From: CAYMDP01 sp964389375
GTDB lineage: Bacteria; Bdellovibrionota; Bdellovibrionia; Bdellovibrionales; UBA1609
Length of the DNA stretch: 64,000 nucleotides
NCBI GenBank assembly: GCA_964389375.1
Contig: CAYMDP010000010.1
Coordinates: 14,551-78,550, forward strand
Direction of reading: 5' to 3'
Program-made: the position numbers and the translations under genes
Shown: positions 1 to 7,780 of the stretch, piece after piece
How positions within the stretch are numbered: position 1 is the first letter of the stretch
How the letters are laid out: the number at the start of each line of letters is the position of its first letter
The notes under the pieces: generated by a model
What the model was told of the DNA's origin: nothing
The model's database searches: none
The model's input: only the letters and a program-made list of their open reading frames with translations

Positions 1-810
1 ATTTGATCCAGAATGTGTAATATTGTGTCCCCAAATACTTGAGTCGTAAGTCGTCGGAGCATTTAAATTTGCTTCGGTATCGGTATTTAATTTTGCCCAA
101 GCACTAGCCCCACAGTCGGAAATAGGTTTGGCATTCAAAACTCGATTTTTTGAAATTTTCTTTTGAATTCGACCTTTCGAGGTCGAAGCCGGATCATACT
201 CTTCAATCCCCAAGTCACACAACTTATCAAATAGTTCTCCCGAGCTAATCCCTGGATATTTATGGGCCAAAAAACCTTTAAGCTTTTCGATTTTTCCTTC
301 CAAGCGAGTGGGGGCCTGAAGTTTCATCTCAATTAAGTCTTGAGATACTGCCCGTACTCGATCCTGTCGATGTTGGGCTGGCGAAGAGGAAAAGGAAAGA
401 GTGATTCGTTCGGCCTCGCGAATTGGCTTTTTGGCAATCTGATCAAAGATTTCAATTTTCTCAGAATTTGAAAAAGGCTTTTTGCTAAATTTCTCTTCTT
501 GCTTAAAGAAATTCTGCGCAAGACTAATATGGCTTAATGAAAGCGAGCCCTCATTCATTTTCTCTTCAATTTCGGGCAACTGAACTAGTAGTCGCATCGC
601 GGAAATGCGGCGGTAAGCCTGATCCTCACTATAGCCAAGCTTTCGAACCGCAAAATCAAAAAGAGACTTGTACCCCAGTGAAGAAAAAAGACGACGTCTT
701 TGAATCTCTTCAAGATGTCGAAGTATTCGAGTTAAAAGCTCACGTTCTTCGCGAGCCAGTTTTTCAGTGCTAAGAATCAGTTGGCTGTCATCGATTCGCT
801 TTAAGTTCAT
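1..810 (-). CDS. HNH endonuclease family protein, N-terminal part (runs off window)
   Basis: An open frame of 270 codons runs from an ATG at 808-810 to the window edge with no stop, so the C-terminal part is missing. A ribosome-binding site (AGGAG, about 7 nt upstream) supports the start. The N-terminal region reads as an E/R-rich helical segment followed by LGYKSLFDFAVRKLGYSEDQ and a SLSHISLAQNFF stretch. From family knowledge this matches the large paralogous Bdellovibrio family that ends in an HNH nuclease domain, which here would lie beyond position 1. Cleavage function is inferred, because the catalytic His/Asn residues are not in the window. It could be a solitary nuclease, a homing-type gene or a defective copy. 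Confidence 0.75.
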   Translation of the reverse strand, partial: MNLKRIDDSQLILSTEKLAREERELLTRILRHLEEIQRRRLFSSLGYKSLFDFAVRKLGYSEDQAYRRISAMRLLVQLPEIEEKMNEGSLSLSHISLAQNFFKQEEKFSKKPFSNSEKIEIFDQIAKKPIREAERITLSFSSSPAQHRQDRVRAVSQDLIEMKLQAPTRLEGKIEKLKGFLAHKYPGISSGELFDKLCDLGIEEYDPASTSKGRIQKKISKNRVLNAKPISDCGASAWAKLNTDTEANLNAPTTYDSSIWGHNITHSGSN

Positions 811-1581
811 AGAATTTTCTCCTATTAAATCTGGATCCCGATCTCGACAAGCAACTTACCACGAATACAAAAATGAAATAAATCGATTCACGATCGATCA
901 GATTGAACAAGAAAATAAAATCCTCGAGGGGTCATGCAAAGCTCGGCGGATCTCTTTAGTGACAAGAATACGCGCAACAAAGGCCGTCCCTTTAAGGGTT
1001 CCGGATGATAGATTGCATGGGCAAAAGTTGACGAAATAGCTGTCAAATAAATTCCTCCAAAATATTTAGAGAAATGCGGATTTCCAATTACTGAGATATT
1101 CAGGGGATCCTATTTCCAGTAGTTGGGAGTTTTTAAATAAATCTTTTATGAAGTTGTACTGGATCAGCAATTTTGAGGGGACAGTTCTTCATTTTTAAAT
1201 TGGCCAGAAGGATCTTTTTAGTTGGACTCCTTAGGACTTTAAGGTCTTTTCGTCTTTTCGGATATTCATGAGGTAAAAGTCGTGCGGACTATCGCCAGAC
1301 TGAACTATTAATTTGCTGATGTATCTTGATCAGCTGAACGCAGTAGGGGGGCAGTTGGCTAGAAAAACTCTCCTCTTATATAAATTCAGATCCCAAGATT
1401 CCCTAGTTTTGCACAATTGGCCGAAATCTGAGATTTAAGGGGCTACCAGTGCCTGATAGATTCGAGCCGTGGTAGAAAACGGCAAGGGTTCAGTTGTCAC
1501 TTGGGTCTGACTCAGACATATCATTCTTCTCATTGCAAAAAAATCTTCTACCCAATAAATTCAGTTTAATGAGAGAGGCTT
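811..1581. other. A+T-rich intergenic stretch, no convincing gene
   Basis: These 771 bases separate the HNH gene from the next gene. Short open frames exist on both strands, but none has a ribosome-binding site and coding-like composition together. A 6-bp hairpin (GCTGAT/ATCAGC, 1315-1334) is visible but unconvincing as a terminator. The stretch may be a decayed accessory region, and its right end holds the likely promoter of the gene at 1582. Confidence 0.5.
1533..1561 (+). promoter_or_regulatory. Candidate sigma70-type promoter for the gene at 1582
   Basis: TTGCAA (1533-1538), a 17-base spacer and TAAATT (1556-1561) give a near-consensus arrangement about 20 nt before the start codon. The implied leader is very short. 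The call is from sequence only. Confidence 0.4.
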
Positions 1582-2334
1582 ATGAAAAACATCTATTTTG
1601 ATCACACTTTTAATGTTGATAAAGGTCATCAATTCTTTAAGCAACTTGGCAAGATGGGTTTTGCCTTAGAAAAGCAAATTGTAGAGCACCCTGGAAAGGC
1701 CTTTTGTCGTTTCATTAAGCTTAATTCAGCTAGTTCTAGAAGAGTGAGCTATTTAGAATTTGTCGACGTAAGAGATCCAAAATCAACACGCAGATACCCA
1801 GGCCTATCATTCGGCTATAACAAAAATCTTGAAAGGCTTTTCCATAAAGTTAAGAGCAAACTTAAGTGTAGCTTCGGGCACAAAAATTACGAATGGAAAA
1901 AAGACAGTAAGTCGAGATTGCCGGGTTGGAATTTTTTAACCTTTAAAAATACCGGTATTAAAGGCTATTTTCCTTGGGTCACCGAATATGAGCCGCATCC
2001 AAAGAGAAAACCGGTACGCAAACCCGGAAAACATAAAAATACAGTTTACAGACTCTTAAAAATTGAATTGGACCTTAATAAAAATGGCATAAGATTTTAT
2101 GAGAGACTTTTTTCTAAAAAGATCGCGGGCCAAATGTTGCTGTCATGTAGAACTGAGCTTAGTTTTAGAAATTCAAAAACCAATTCTTTTAAGCGAGTTG
2201 TTCTCGCCTGCAAGGATCTCCACAAGTTTCGTAGAGTTGCTAAATCTGTTAAAGATATCACTTATGAGGGACAGTCTGCGGCACTGATAGAAAATCCATC
2301 AACTGGATGGGACATTGTAGTGTTGCAAAGATAA
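1582..2334 (+). CDS. Hypothetical protein, possible VOC/glyoxalase-like fold
   Basis: This is a 250-residue soluble protein with no signal peptide or membrane segment, preceded by a weak GAGAGG ribosome-binding site. It opens with YFDHTFNVDKGHQFFKQLG, later has YLEFVDVRD, and repeats a similar pattern in the second half (ALIENPSTGWDIVVLQR at the end). That two-half layout, with strand-helix units starting with a His and ending in acidic strands, resembles glyoxalase/VOC-like proteins, but I do not recognise the family with certainty. The gene is visibly richer in A+T and in Lys codons than its neighbours and sits alone next to a long gap. Horizontal acquisition together with the HNH gene is plausible but unproven. 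Confidence 0.7.
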   Translation: MKNIYFDHTFNVDKGHQFFKQLGKMGFALEKQIVEHPGKAFCRFIKLNSASSRRVSYLEFVDVRDPKSTRRYPGLSFGYNKNLERLFHKVKSKLKCSFGHKNYEWKKDSKSRLPGWNFLTFKNTGIKGYFPWVTEYEPHPKRKPVRKPGKHKNTVYRLLKIELDLNKNGIRFYERLFSKKIAGQMLLSCRTELSFRNSKTNSFKRVVLACKDLHKFRRVAKSVKDITYEGQSAALIENPSTGWDIVVLQR

Positions 2335-2561
2335 ATCCTGATCTTGGTTAGTGAAGCGAACCCAAGTCTCGCGGATTCTGGCTCGTCCAAGTAGAAATCC
2401 GTCGTTTTGACGAATACACATGTTGGCGAGTTCCAGGGAGCTGTCTTAGACTGATATTCTTAGGCTAGTACTTCGGCTGCGTCAGATGATTCGCGCGTTG
2501 TTTTATGCCGCAACGTTTCTGGAACGTCGCGGGTCACATCGCATTACAAGTCATTTTCATA

Positions 2562-2690
2562 TTAACAAAAATTGTCTTGGCATACAGCGAGAAGAGAATT
2601 GCTTAGCTCTTTGTAGCCCAGACTAAATCCATTAGCCACTGCAATGCCTGTGGGGGTGACCGCAGCAAGGCTAGCGGTTGCGAATCCCAT
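2562..2690 (-). CDS. Possible small ORF or gene remnant (42 aa)
   Basis: An ATG at 2688-2690 opens a 42-codon frame that overlaps the last 20 bases of trhO in another frame and ends at TAA (2562-2564). The peptide is rich in Gly, Ala, Val and Ser (it includes AVTPTGIAVANGFSLGYKEL) and ends DNFC. The composition looks coding rather than random. I see no clear ribosome-binding site. It may be the tail of a decayed gene whose 5' part was lost, or a chance frame. Confidence 0.25.
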   Translation of the reverse strand: MGFATASLAAVTPTGIAVANGFSLGYKELSNSLLAVCQDNFC

Positions 2691-3588
2691 CAAGATGGGG
2701 CTTCGTGGTTTTATGCCCATGGCGTTTATGGTGTGCACAGTTCTTCGAGCAGGTGAGTTTATCTTCGCCTAATTTTTCGCAGCGATAGCAGATTTTTTCT
2801 TCGCGACCGCACTGCGTGCACTCGATCAGTTCTTTGGCGGGCTGTCCGCAATGGGGGCAAAGGCTGTAGGTCTCGGTGGGCTTTAGCTTTTGGTCGACCG
2901 CGACCCTGTAGTCGAAAACAAAACATTCTCCGTCGAATTTTTGCTCGGGGCATTTCTCTAAATAATTTAAAATTCCACCATCAAGTTGGTAGACATCTTT
3001 ATAGCCCTGCTCTTGCATCTCGTAGATTGCCTTTTCGCAACGAATTCCACCGGTACAATAAATCAGATAGGTTTTGTCTTTAGGTAGATCCGATGTTTTT
3101 AGTTTTTCCGGAAAGTCTCTGAATTCTTCAATCTCAAGATCTTTGGCATTCGAAAACTTGCCAACTTCGACTTCGTAGGTGTTTCGAGTGTCTAATACGA
3201 TCACGTCTTCTTTTTCACTCATGCGGTTCCAATCTTCGGGAGACAGGTGCCGGTAGGTGACTTGGTCAGGAACAATATCTTCCCGGCCAAGAGTGACGAT
3301 TTCTTTTCGGCTCTTAATCTTAAACTCTTCAAAACCACGAATATGCGAGAAAGAATCCTTAAAGTTTAAATCTTCAAATTCAAAAAGAGCCTGAACTTCT
3401 TTTTTAAACGGTTCGACATTCGTAGGAAGGCCCGAAACCGTCGTATTGACCCCTTCGGTCCCGATTAAAAACAAGCCAAAGATATCATGTTTTAAAGCGA
3501 TCGCTTCAATCGTCTGAGAAAGTTCAGAAAGCTTTTCTTCAGGGATCGGAAAGAAGCGATAAAATGTACAAAGCTGATAAGAGGCCAT
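2671..3588 (-). CDS. trhO: tRNA uridine(34) hydroxylase TrhO (rhodanese family)
   Basis: This 305-residue protein matches the YceA/UPF0176/TrhO family in length and layout. The N-terminal acylphosphatase-like region (about 1-100) is followed by a rhodanese domain (about 125-225). Its active-site loop reads YCTGGIRCEKA, with the catalytic Cys at the first position of CTGGIRC. The C-terminal tail carries several Cys pairs (CPHCG, CTQCG, CYRC, CSKNC) expected to bind zinc. The family performs oxygen-dependent hydroxylation of U34 in tRNA to 5-hydroxyuridine, a precursor of wobble modifications. It is a single gene: the upstream mutS-type gene is on the same strand but separated by 242 bases containing a large palindrome. 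Confidence 0.92.
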   Translation of the reverse strand: MASYQLCTFYRFFPIPEEKLSELSQTIEAIALKHDIFGLFLIGTEGVNTTVSGLPTNVEPFKKEVQALFEFEDLNFKDSFSHIRGFEEFKIKSRKEIVTLGREDIVPDQVTYRHLSPEDWNRMSEKEDVIVLDTRNTYEVEVGKFSNAKDLEIEEFRDFPEKLKTSDLPKDKTYLIYCTGGIRCEKAIYEMQEQGYKDVYQLDGGILNYLEKCPEQKFDGECFVFDYRVAVDQKLKPTETYSLCPHCGQPAKELIECTQCGREEKICYRCEKLGEDKLTCSKNCAHHKRHGHKTTKPHLDGIRNR

Positions 3589-3685
3589 AGGCCATGGAGA
3601 TAGCGCATCCCCTAGTCTTGGTCAACAGAGCTAAGATGGCTTTAGTGCCAACCCATGATATTTCCTCTCAATCAACTTATTATCT

Positions 3686-3804
3686 GAGAAATTCTTCTAT
3701 CTAAATAAGTGTCCGCCGAAGACTAGTTCCGGAGGGGTGCCGAAGGCAGTCCGAGGATGTTCGACGGCTGAGGTGGAGCACTTATTTAGATAGAAAAATT
3801 TCTC
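3686..3804. repeat. Large palindromic element, copy 1
   Basis: The arms at 3686-3711 and 3779-3804 are inverted repeats of 26 bp with one mismatch. They enclose a 67-bp core that starts TCCGCCGAAGACTAGTT and ends CGACGGCTGAGGTGGAG. The core ends match those of two copies near 50.2-50.9 kb, while the outer arm sequence is unique to this site. AAGTG/CACTT marks the arm-core junction on both sides. The element lies 27 bases past the stop of the mutS-type gene and upstream of trhO, so it could act as a terminator. See the findings. Confidence 0.85.
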
Positions 3805-3830
3805 TGTCAAAATGCGAGGATGCAAAATCT

Positions 3831-5657
3831 TTAACTAGAGGCCGGACTGCTCGGGACCGGAAGTCCCATAAGCTGCATGATTTTCAAGGCATTCGTAGTG
3901 GGGCAGGGGCCGGCCTGAATCTGGTAAGAAAACACCAATTGGTCTTTAGAAAAATCATCGCGAAAATGAAAATTTAAGATCGAAGCATTGGTTTCGCTCA
4001 GCTTCGAAAGCTCTAGGTCATGGGTCGAAATCAAGCCCAAAGCTTTTGGTTTTTCTAACAGCTTTTGGATCACCGAAAGGCTTCCCAGGTAACGTTCGCG
4101 GTTGTTGGTTCCCCGAAAGATCTCGTCGATCAGATAAAAAACAGCCTCACCCCGATCAACGCAATCTAAGATTTCCTTCACTTTTTTAACTTCGGCATAA
4201 AAGGTCGAGTATCCCTCGTCCAAAGAGTCATGTCTGGATAAGCAAGTCATTACTTTAAAAAACTGAGTTTCAAACAGATTTGCAAATACCGGAAGGCCCG
4301 CTTGGGCCAAGATCTGATTAAGACCAAGGGTCTTTAAAAAAGTCGATTTCCCAGACATATTTGATCCGGTCAGCAGCAAGAGTTTGCTGCCTTTTTCAAC
4401 CTCAAGGCTATTTGCCACCACTTGGTCCCGCGGGATCAGAGGGTGAAAAAGATCTTTCACCTTAAGGGAGCCATCCTGGGAAAATCGAGAAAACTGAGAG
4501 CTTTGATATTTCGCAAACACAGCAAGGCTCGCCCGCACTTCCGTTTCAACCAACTGATCTAAATAGCTCTGTAAGACTCCAGAAGACTGAGACCGCCATC
4601 TTTCAGTGAGGATCGAAAATAATGGCGACCAGGGAAATATTAAATTGATCAGAATATGCACAAGCCAATGATTTTGTGTGCTCATTCCCGAGACAAAAAA
4701 TGACAGCTTTTTAATCTGCCTTAAAAAAACGACACTCGTTTTAGGGTCTAAGTAAAGAATCAGTGCTTTTAGGTTTTTTAAGGTGACCTCAAGATATTGC
4801 GCTCGTGAATAAGCCCTCGAGCTCAAACTTAAAGTGGACAGCGAGTACATGGCATAAAGGATCATCGGCCATGGAGACCCGAGGATTAAACTTGCTAAAA
4901 CTCCAAGGGGCCAAAAAAGTCCATGAAGTAAAATTTTGCTGCGATCTTCGGGAAGAATACAGGGCTCGGTCAAAAAACGCTTTAAATCAGAAATTCGTAG
5001 GCCCAATTTGCTTTTTTGTCCCAATAGCAAAAAGCCCTTAAGGCGTTTAAAGTTTTTTAAGTCGGCCAAGATATTCGACTGAAGTTCTTCGACGGTCTTT
5101 GGGGCCTCAGCCCGAACACGTAATCTTTCTATCAAAGCCAAGTAACCCTCGTCAGAAAAACTTTCATCAAAAAGACCCAGCAAAGATTTTCCAGAATTTG
5201 ACTTCGGAAAAACCTGAAGCTCACTCTCTTCATCGCTAACATTTGGGATGTCAGGACGGGGAGCTTCGTTTTCGGCTCTTAATGGCGCCACACTTTGACC
5301 TTGAAGCCTTAAAGCCTGTCGTTCAAAAAATGCCTTAAGAGTCTGAAGTCTCTGAAGATAATCAGAAATCCTTCTGTGTCGCCCAACTAAAATACTAAAG
5401 CCCGAAATCAGAATTACAAATAAGGCCAGGGGAATGAAAGAGTCTCGATAAACCGCAACAAAAATCAAACTTAAAAAAGAAAGTCCGCCGAGAGAAAGTC
5501 TTTGACCTAACAATGATTGTTCGCGAGAAGCCCAAGTCTTTAGATGCAGGTCTAGGTTTTTAATTTTTTTATCAAGGCTTATCGAAGTTTGAGTTTGGAC
5601 CGAGCGAAGATTCAATTTAAGAGGCCTTCCCTTTTGCGTCTCCTCCAACCACGGCAC
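3831..5657 (-). CDS. Membrane-associated MutS-family ATPase
   Basis: This protein of about 608 residues has two hydrophobic segments near residues 50-90 (LSLGGLSFLSLIFVAVYRDS and the following stretch) and another hydrophobic patch near 250-270. Its C-terminal third is a MutS-type ABC ATPase: Walker A GSNMSGKST, the STFYAEVKK stretch, Walker B FYLIDEIFRGTN and STHDLELSKL. The mismatch-recognition and connector domains of true MutS are absent, so a role in classical mismatch repair is doubtful. Families of this shape are usually annotated only as MutS-related. The frame shown starts at a GTG that overlaps the upstream HD-GYP gene by 41 bases. A TTG at 5613-5615, directly after that gene's stop and behind AAGGGAAGG, is a better-supported start (594 aa). 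Confidence 0.8.
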   Translation of the reverse strand: MPWLEETQKGRPLKLNLRSVQTQTSISLDKKIKNLDLHLKTWASREQSLLGQRLSLGGLSFLSLIFVAVYRDSFIPLALFVILISGFSILVGRHRRISDYLQRLQTLKAFFERQALRLQGQSVAPLRAENEAPRPDIPNVSDEESELQVFPKSNSGKSLLGLFDESFSDEGYLALIERLRVRAEAPKTVEELQSNILADLKNFKRLKGFLLLGQKSKLGLRISDLKRFLTEPCILPEDRSKILLHGLFWPLGVLASLILGSPWPMILYAMYSLSTLSLSSRAYSRAQYLEVTLKNLKALILYLDPKTSVVFLRQIKKLSFFVSGMSTQNHWLVHILINLIFPWSPLFSILTERWRSQSSGVLQSYLDQLVETEVRASLAVFAKYQSSQFSRFSQDGSLKVKDLFHPLIPRDQVVANSLEVEKGSKLLLLTGSNMSGKSTFLKTLGLNQILAQAGLPVFANLFETQFFKVMTCLSRHDSLDEGYSTFYAEVKKVKEILDCVDRGEAVFYLIDEIFRGTNNRERYLGSLSVIQKLLEKPKALGLISTHDLELSKLSETNASILNFHFRDDFSKDQLVFSYQIQAGPCPTTNALKIMQLMGLPVPSSPASS

Positions 5658-6603
5658 TCAGTGCTTTAAAGGCATCCTTATTAAAAGGTTGACCCATGGT
5701 GTGCTCGATATACATCAAAGCTTCTCGAGGATTTTTTGGTACGGGACAGTTTACACCAGCAATAATCAAATCGCAAAACTGATCTGCAAGTCCGACGATC
5801 TTCGCCAAAGGATGGATCTTAATATCTCGAATGCGTTGAGGGTAACCTTGGCCAATCGAATTCTCATGATGTTCGTAAACAATTGAGACGATATCATCGG
5901 GGACGATCCCCAGACTTAGCATCATCTGCATTCCTTTAAAGGCATGAGTCTCATAAATTTGAATTTCTTCAGGGGTCATCAGGGCTGTTGGTTTTTTAAG
6001 CAGGTCCCCCGGGATCGCTTTAAGTCCGATATCATGTAGCAATCCGCCTAAGGCCAATTTTTCTAAGGTGACCTTCTTTTCCCAGCCCATCTGAATTCCC
6101 ATCAAGACCGAAAATGTACTAACGGCCATTGAATGAGCTAGCAAAGAGTCAGACTGAGATTTAATTCCTTCAATCAGGGCCGCAAGGTCTTTGTGGCTTT
6201 CAACCAAAGCGACCGTGGCTTCAGTGATAATCTTTGCATTTCCATAAGCCTCAAGACTAATCCCCAAAAGATCAAACTGTCGAAATACAGACTGAGCGGC
6301 AGCATTCATCACCGAAGACTTTACTTTTAAATCTAAGCTCTCTTTGCCAATTAAAATCCCGGCGACGGTTACGGTTTGATGGGTGATCTTTCCGTATTCA
6401 GAGCGCCTGACCCAAAGGTATTGCAGCTCTTTATTCTGGTAAGATTTAAGCTGATCTTTTTGAGTCTCTTGTCCGGCTTTTGCAATGCAAATAAAGCGTC
6501 CCTCAGAAAGTCGAACATAAATATCGACAGGGTTTTTAACTCCCGCAATAAACTCATTAATACTTATGGGGATCATATCTTTTGCTTCGATAATTCGTTT
6601 CAA
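5617..6603 (-). CDS. HD-GYP domain protein, tandem copy B
   Basis: This is a 328-residue cytoplasmic protein. The N-terminal domain (about 10-90, starting MIPISINEFIAG) is shared with the neighbouring paralogue. The HD domain (about 130-310) has LLHDIGL and a HHENSIGQGYP motif. Family knowledge: HD-GYP proteins hydrolyse cyclic di-GMP or related cyclic dinucleotides at a di- or tri-iron centre. The HD dyad, the following His residues and GYP are present, but the Asp of the usual HHExxDGxGYP motif is Ile here, so activity is uncertain. The start is a TTG behind AAGGG, 8 bases after the upstream gene; an ATG at codon 10 is an alternative. It is the middle gene of a three-gene minus-strand run ending in the mutS-type gene. 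Confidence 0.88.
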   Translation of the reverse strand: MKRIIEAKDMIPISINEFIAGVKNPVDIYVRLSEGRFICIAKAGQETQKDQLKSYQNKELQYLWVRRSEYGKITHQTVTVAGILIGKESLDLKVKSSVMNAAAQSVFRQFDLLGISLEAYGNAKIITEATVALVESHKDLAALIEGIKSQSDSLLAHSMAVSTFSVLMGIQMGWEKKVTLEKLALGGLLHDIGLKAIPGDLLKKPTALMTPEEIQIYETHAFKGMQMMLSLGIVPDDIVSIVYEHHENSIGQGYPQRIRDIKIHPLAKIVGLADQFCDLIIAGVNCPVPKNPREALMYIEHTMGQPFNKDAFKALSAVVGGDAKGKAS

Positions 6604-6611
6604 GAAGGCCC

Positions 6612-7589
6612 TTAGGCGATCTTGCTCCCTTTTAGCAAATTTCCCTCTACGATCATTCGCAAAGCTTTAAAGGCTTCCTTGTTGAAGGGCTGCCCCATAG
6701 TGTGTTCAATATACATTAAGGCTTCTCGTGGACTTTTAACGACGGGCAGATTCGGATTGATCATAATCAAATCACAAAATTGATCTGCAAGACCAACAAT
6801 TTTAGCTAAGGGATGAATCTTGATGTCTCGAATCCGCTGAGGATAGCCCTGGCCCATCGAGTTTTCGTGATGTTCATAAACAATCGAGACAATGTCATCC
6901 GGCACAATTCCTAAGCTCAACATCATCTGCATTCCTTTAAAGGGGTGATTCTCGTAAAGATCAGCCTCCTCAGGAGTCATTTGAGCCATAGGTTTATTCA
7001 GAATCTCTTTCGGGATTCTGCGCAGGCCAATATCGTGCAGAAGGCCGCCAAGAGCCAGCTTCTCTAGGGTTACTTTTTTCTCCCAGCCGATTTGGATTCC
7101 CATCATCACCGACAGCGCACTGACGGCCATAGAATGATTTAATAGCCAGTCTGAGCTTGTCGTTACCGCTTCAATCAAGGCCGAGAGATCTTTGTGATTT
7201 TCGACAAGGGCCACGGTGACTTCTGTGACCATTTTGGCGTTCTGGTAAACCTCTAGGTCAAGTCCAAGGTGACTGAACTGATTAAATACGGACTTAGCGG
7301 CCGCTGAAACCAAATTGCTTTTCGTCTTAAAGTTAATGTTGTCTTTGGTGACAACAACGCCAGCGATGGCCACGGTTTGAAGAGTGACTTTTCCGTACTC
7401 ACTCTTTCGCACCCAGAGGTAACTGACTTCGCGGTCTTTGTATTTCGCCAACTGATCCTTTTGAGTGACCTGACCTTGTCGAGCCAAACAAACATAGCGG
7501 TCTTCAGAAAGACGAACGAAAACATCCACCGGAATTTTGGTTCCGGCCATAAACTCGTTAATGCTAATAGGAATCATTTCTTCAGCCAT
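6612..7589 (-). CDS. HD-GYP domain protein, tandem copy A
   Basis: This 325-residue paralogue of the next gene downstream shares its two-domain layout and is nearly identical around LEKLALGGLLHDIGL and the DDIVSIVYEHHENS stretch. It starts at an ATG preceded by AAAGG. The signature reads HHENSMGQGYP, so the usual Asp before Gly is replaced by Met. It probably acts on or senses cyclic dinucleotides. The two copies differ most in the linker (about 90-150) and in the C-terminal tail, as expected for an older tandem duplication that is diverging in regulation. The gene heads the operon, with a 191-base divergent region shared with ffh. Confidence 0.88.
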   Translation of the reverse strand: MAEEMIPISINEFMAGTKIPVDVFVRLSEDRYVCLARQGQVTQKDQLAKYKDREVSYLWVRKSEYGKVTLQTVAIAGVVVTKDNINFKTKSNLVSAAAKSVFNQFSHLGLDLEVYQNAKMVTEVTVALVENHKDLSALIEAVTTSSDWLLNHSMAVSALSVMMGIQIGWEKKVTLEKLALGGLLHDIGLRRIPKEILNKPMAQMTPEEADLYENHPFKGMQMMLSLGIVPDDIVSIVYEHHENSMGQGYPQRIRDIKIHPLAKIVGLADQFCDLIMINPNLPVVKSPREALMYIEHTMGQPFNKEAFKALRMIVEGNLLKGSKIA

Positions 7590-7780
7590 ATGAACCTTTC
7601 GGAAAAATGGCCCGGGGAATTGAATAAAAGACCTACAAATACGTACTTAATGCGCGGCGTTTGGCGCTTTCTATAGGGGTGGACCGTGCTATATCCAAAC
7701 CGAGTAGCTTATTTAGAATGGGTCAGGACTTCCGGCGAGTCTGGGTTTTAAGATTTTGGGTTTAATAAGGATGTAACATA

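Noticed and set aside
767..1039. 90-codon open frame on the + strand after the HNH gene start
   Set aside because: It begins antisense to the HNH gene, has no ribosome-binding site and shows no coding-like composition.
3831..5657. Assignment as mutS or mutS2
   Set aside because: Mismatch-binding, clamp and Smr domains are absent, and the N-terminal half carries membrane segments.
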